A stretch of 64,000 nucleotides of DNA from Caulobacterales bacterium (lineage in GTDB: Bacteria; Pseudomonadota; Alphaproteobacteria; Caulobacterales; Parvularculaceae), in assembly GCA_020638525.1 (NCBI GenBank), contig JACKIL010000004.1:224084-288083 (forward strand). The letters are read 5' to 3'. A program made the translations under genes and the position numbers. Below are positions 61,658 to 64,000 of this stretch, piece by piece. Position 1 is the stretch's first letter. Every line of letters begins with the position of its first letter. The notes below the pieces were generated by a model that made no database searches, had not been told where the DNA came from, and saw nothing but the letters and a program-made list of their open reading frames with translations.

Positions 61658-61791
61658 AACCCTCCCTTTCGGCCAACCGAACTCGCGACGCGACTTCGGG
61701 GCCTCAAGCCCTCCCTTTTCAAGGGAGGGTCAAGACCGCCCAGAAACTCGGAGCAGTCCCCTCCCTTGAAAAGGGAGGGTTAGGAAGGGTT
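61658..61791. repeat. CCCTCCC/GGGAGGG palindromic repeat, copy B
   Basis: Unit 2 (AACCCTCCCTTTCGGCCA...GGGGCCTCAAGCCCTCCC-TTTTCAA-GGGAGGGT) comes first, at 61658-61730, and unit 1 (CCCTCCCTTGAAAAGGGAGGG, TTAGGAAGGGTT) second, at 61758-61791. This is the opposite order to copy A at 11091-11236. The inner hairpin of copy A is replaced by unrelated sequence. Confidence 0.8.
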
Positions 61792-61879
61792 CAACGCGGC
61801 GCCTCAACGCACTCCAAAACCCAAAAGGCGCCTTTCCTCTCGCAACCCGTTGATTTTCTTCACCCCAACCGCGCGCCCA

Positions 61880-61895
61880 TGTTTCACGTGAAACA
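61880..61895. other. parS: Consensus parS site
   Basis: TGTTTCACGTGAAACA is a perfect 16-bp palindrome fitting the chromosomal parS consensus TGTTNCACGTGNAACA bound by ParB, and extends to 18 bp (ATGTTTCACGTGAAACAT). In alphaproteobacteria such sites cluster near the replication origin and load ParB/SMC for segregation. Chance occurrence in 64 kb is negligible. No parA or parB is in the window. Confidence 0.85.
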
Positions 61896-62076
61896 TTCCG
61901 CGCCGAAACGAGACAGCGGCGGCGCTCGAAACGGGAAAAGGCGCCTTTTGCGCCAGAACCCCGCATCAACGCTGGGCTGCGCGAGAGAAGTTGCGAAAGG
62001 GAGCGCCAATAACGAACGCGTGGGGTCGGCGCGCCGGCCTTTGCCTTCCCGCGCGGGCCATGCCACATCGACGCGC

Positions 62077-63930
62077 ATGTTTCGTTTCTTTGAAAGACGT
62101 CTCAATCCCTTCCCGGAAGAGCGCCACGGCGTTCCGCCGAAGGGCCTCGTGCGCTTCTGCTGGCACTATGTGCAGGACGCCGCGCCCTGGCTCATCATGC
62201 TCACTGTTCTCACGGCGCTGATCTCCATCGGCGAGGTGTTGCTGTTCGGCTTCCTCGGCGCGATCGTCGACTGGCTCGCCGGCGCCGACAAAACGACTTT
62301 CCTTGAGACGGAGAAAACGCGGCTCTTCCTGATGGGCGGGCTCGTGCTGGTCGGACTGCCGCTCGCGGTTTTCCTGCAATCTACGATCATGCACCAGACG
62401 CTGCTCGGCAATCTGCCGATGAGCGCGCGCTGGCGCATGCACCGCCAATTGCTCGAACAGAGCATGGGATTCTTCTCTACAGAGTTTGCCGGCCGCGTCG
62501 CGACGAAAGTGATGCAGACTTCGCTCGCTGTGCGCGAAACGGTGATGAAGATACTGGAAGTCTTCGTCTACGTCGCAGTATACTTCATCAGCATGATCGC
62601 GCTCGTCGCCATTTCCGACTGGCGTCTTGCGCTGCCGCTTATCCTCTGGATCGTCGCCTATGGCGCGATCATCAGCTATTTCATACCGCGCATGCGGAAG
62701 ATCTCGGAAGAGCAGGCGGATGCGCGCTCGGCGATGACAGGCCGCGTCGTCGACAGCTACACGAACATTGCGACGGTAAAGCTTTTCTCCCATGCGGGGC
62801 GTGAGGAATCCTATGCGCGCGAAAGCATGGAGATGTTCCTCGACACCGTGCATCCGCAGATGCGCCTCGTCACGCGCCTCCAGACAAGCGTCTATTTCAA
62901 TAACGCTTTCGCGCTCTTTGCGATTTCCTCGCTGGGCGTCGCTTTCTGGCTTGGCGATCTCATTTCCGTCGGCGCCATCGCGACGGCGATCGGCCTTGCG
63001 CTTCGCCTCAACGGGATGTCGCAATGGATTATGTGGGAGATATCGGGCCTCTTTGAGAATATCGGCACCGTCTATGACGGCATGGAGATGCTGACCAAGC
63101 GTCAGGACGTCACCGACAAGCCGAATGCGCCGGCGCTCGCCGCGCCGCGCGGCGAGATCGCCTTCGAGAACGTCAAATTCCACTACGGCAAGGAAGGCGG
63201 GATCATCGACGACTTCTCGCTCAACATCGCGCCGGGCGAGAAGGTCGGCCTTGTCGGGCGCTCGGGCGCGGGCAAGTCGACGCTCGTCAATCTTCTCTTG
63301 CGTTTCTACGATGTCGAAGGCGGGCGCATTCTCATCGACGGCCAGAATATCGCCGAGGTGACGCAGGAATCCCTGCGCGCGAAAATCGGCGTCGTCACGC
63401 AGGACACCTCGCTCCTTCACCGCTCCATTCGCGACAACATCGCCTATGGCAGGCCCGATGCGAGCGAAGAGGAGATCATCGAGGCGGCGCGGCGCGCGAA
63501 CGCCCTCGACTTCATCGAGCGGCTTGAAGACCAGAATGGACGCACGGGGCTCGACGCCCATGCGGGCGAACGCGGCGTGCGCCTTTCAGGCGGCCAGCGC
63601 CAGCGCATCGCGATCGCGCGCATCTTCCTGAAAGACGCGCCGATCCTCGTGCTGGATGAAGCGACCTCCGCGCTCGACTCCGAAGTCGAAGCCGCGATTC
63701 AGGAAAACCTCTTCGCGCTGATGCGCGGCAAGACGGTGATCGCCATCGCGCACCGCCTGTCGACGATCTCGCAGCTCGACCGCCTCGTCGTGCTCGACCG
63801 CGGCGCGATCGTGGAAATGGGAGCGCACAAGGATCTCGTCGAAGCCAGCGGCCTCTACGCCGACCTGTGGTCGCGCCAGTCCGGCGGCTTCATCGCGCCG
63901 ACCTTCGCGGAGCAGACAGCGGCGGAGTAG
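62077..63930 (+). CDS. ABC-type exporter, fused membrane and ATPase domains
   Basis: A 617-residue ABC half-transporter. The membrane domain (about 30-335) has six helices; the ATPase domain has Walker A GRSGAGKST, signature RLSGGQRQRIAIARIF, Walker B PILVLDEATSALD and H-loop AHRLSTI. It resembles MsbA/Atm1-type lipid or drug exporters that work as homodimers. The start at 62077 (MFRFFERRLNPFP) is chosen because this opening is typical of the group; upstream readings enter the parS/repeat region. No strong ribosome-binding site is seen. The substrate is unknown. Confidence 0.9.
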   Translation: MFRFFERRLNPFPEERHGVPPKGLVRFCWHYVQDAAPWLIMLTVLTALISIGEVLLFGFLGAIVDWLAGADKTTFLETEKTRLFLMGGLVLVGLPLAVFLQSTIMHQTLLGNLPMSARWRMHRQLLEQSMGFFSTEFAGRVATKVMQTSLAVRETVMKILEVFVYVAVYFISMIALVAISDWRLALPLILWIVAYGAIISYFIPRMRKISEEQADARSAMTGRVVDSYTNIATVKLFSHAGREESYARESMEMFLDTVHPQMRLVTRLQTSVYFNNAFALFAISSLGVAFWLGDLISVGAIATAIGLALRLNGMSQWIMWEISGLFENIGTVYDGMEMLTKRQDVTDKPNAPALAAPRGEIAFENVKFHYGKEGGIIDDFSLNIAPGEKVGLVGRSGAGKSTLVNLLLRFYDVEGGRILIDGQNIAEVTQESLRAKIGVVTQDTSLLHRSIRDNIAYGRPDASEEEIIEAARRANALDFIERLEDQNGRTGLDAHAGERGVRLSGGQRQRIAIARIFLKDAPILVLDEATSALDSEVEAAIQENLFALMRGKTVIAIAHRLSTISQLDRLVVLDRGAIVEMGAHKDLVEASGLYADLWSRQSGGFIAPTFAEQTAAE

Positions 63931-64000
63931 GGGACGTTGTGTCGTCGGCATCTTTGGAGTCAGAGCTTTGCCAAGCGACGAATTATGGAGAGGTACCTCA

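Larger units (their letters stand above)
61481..62076. other. Gene-free region with repeat and parS
   Basis: A 596-bp stretch between the transposase and ABC genes. It holds the CCCTCCC-type repeat copy B and the parS palindrome, listed separately. An open frame that continues the ABC gene upstream through this region runs across the repeat and parS and is not credible as protein. Confidence 0.6.

Noticed and set aside
61588..62076. N-terminal extension of the ABC exporter by about 160 residues
   Set aside because: It would translate through the palindromic repeat and parS and has no domain similarity; the exporter begins normally at 62077.
1..64000. CRISPR arrays, rRNA and tRNA genes
   Set aside because: No regularly spaced short repeats, no rRNA-like stretches and no T-loop/acceptor patterns of tRNA were found in the intergenic regions.

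Overview
The window is chromosomal DNA from a GC-rich alphaproteobacterium. The indicators are a GapR (DUF2312) gene, a COQ9-family ubiquinone protein, a split pntAA-pntAB-pntB transhydrogenase, a short prolyl-tRNA synthetase, a zinc-free-type L36, a VPLPA-CTERM surface protein, an entericidin lipoprotein and a parS site of the form TGTTTCACGTGAAACA. The genus cannot be fixed from sequence alone; a marine Parvularculales/Hyphomonadales-like organism would fit, but this is inference. No rRNA, tRNA or CRISPR array was seen.

Layout. (1) 1-11.1 kb is a phenylacetate catabolic locus. It holds the end of a thiolase (paaJ), an unrelated block (lipoprotein, TetR regulator, AhpD-like protein, Gdt1/UPF0016 exporter), then paaABCDE, an extra PaaA/PaaC-like gene, paaH and paaF. 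A promoter overlapped by a palindromic operator precedes paaA. (2) 11.2-18.4 kb holds an aromatic aminotransferase, a fused indolepyruvate ferredoxin oxidoreductase with a divergent Lrp/AsnC regulator, and formate-tetrahydrofolate ligase. With hppD and its MarR regulator at 56-57.6 kb, the window covers several routes that feed aromatic amino acids and arylacetates into central metabolism. (3) 18.4-31.5 kb has a patatin-like lipase, proS, a tetraheme cytochrome c plus membrane b-type module with a tiny membrane peptide upstream, lolC-(SnoaL-like)-lolD, a VPLPA-CTERM protein, an acyl-CoA synthetase, an acyl-CoA dehydrogenase, a GST and an S41 peptidase. (4) 31.5-40.8 kb has a PH-like membrane protein, the lhr-pdeM DNA-repair pair, two Sel1-like cysteine-rich proteins, rpmJ, gapR, a TacA-like sigma-54 response regulator and an alpha/beta hydrolase. 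(5) 40.9-52 kb has the transhydrogenase operon, an NCS1 permease, a dipeptidase with a MipA-type outer-membrane protein, entericidin, rpsU (probable CTG start), coq9 and purEK. (6) 52.4-58.7 kb has a diguanylate cyclase, a large hybrid histidine kinase, the MarR/hppD pair and an exported unknown protein. (7) 58.7-61.5 kb is a lower-GC accessory patch: four unfamiliar genes (one an HNH-type protein) and an IS1595-family transposase. (8) 61.5-64 kb has a dispersed repeat, a consensus parS and an ABC exporter.

Three families of dispersed palindromic repeats occur in intergenic gaps: an approximately 87-bp GTCAT...ATGAC element (three copies), a CCCTCCC/GGGAGGG element (two copies with units in opposite order), and one element inside the paaA-paaB gap.

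The observations most worth following are the parS site, the cytochrome b/c module with its 27-residue membrane peptide and 18-bp palindrome, the extra PaaA/PaaC-like protein, the structured leader of the Gdt1-type exporter, and the accessory patch at 58.7-61.5 kb. No complete new system can be claimed from sequence inspection alone.
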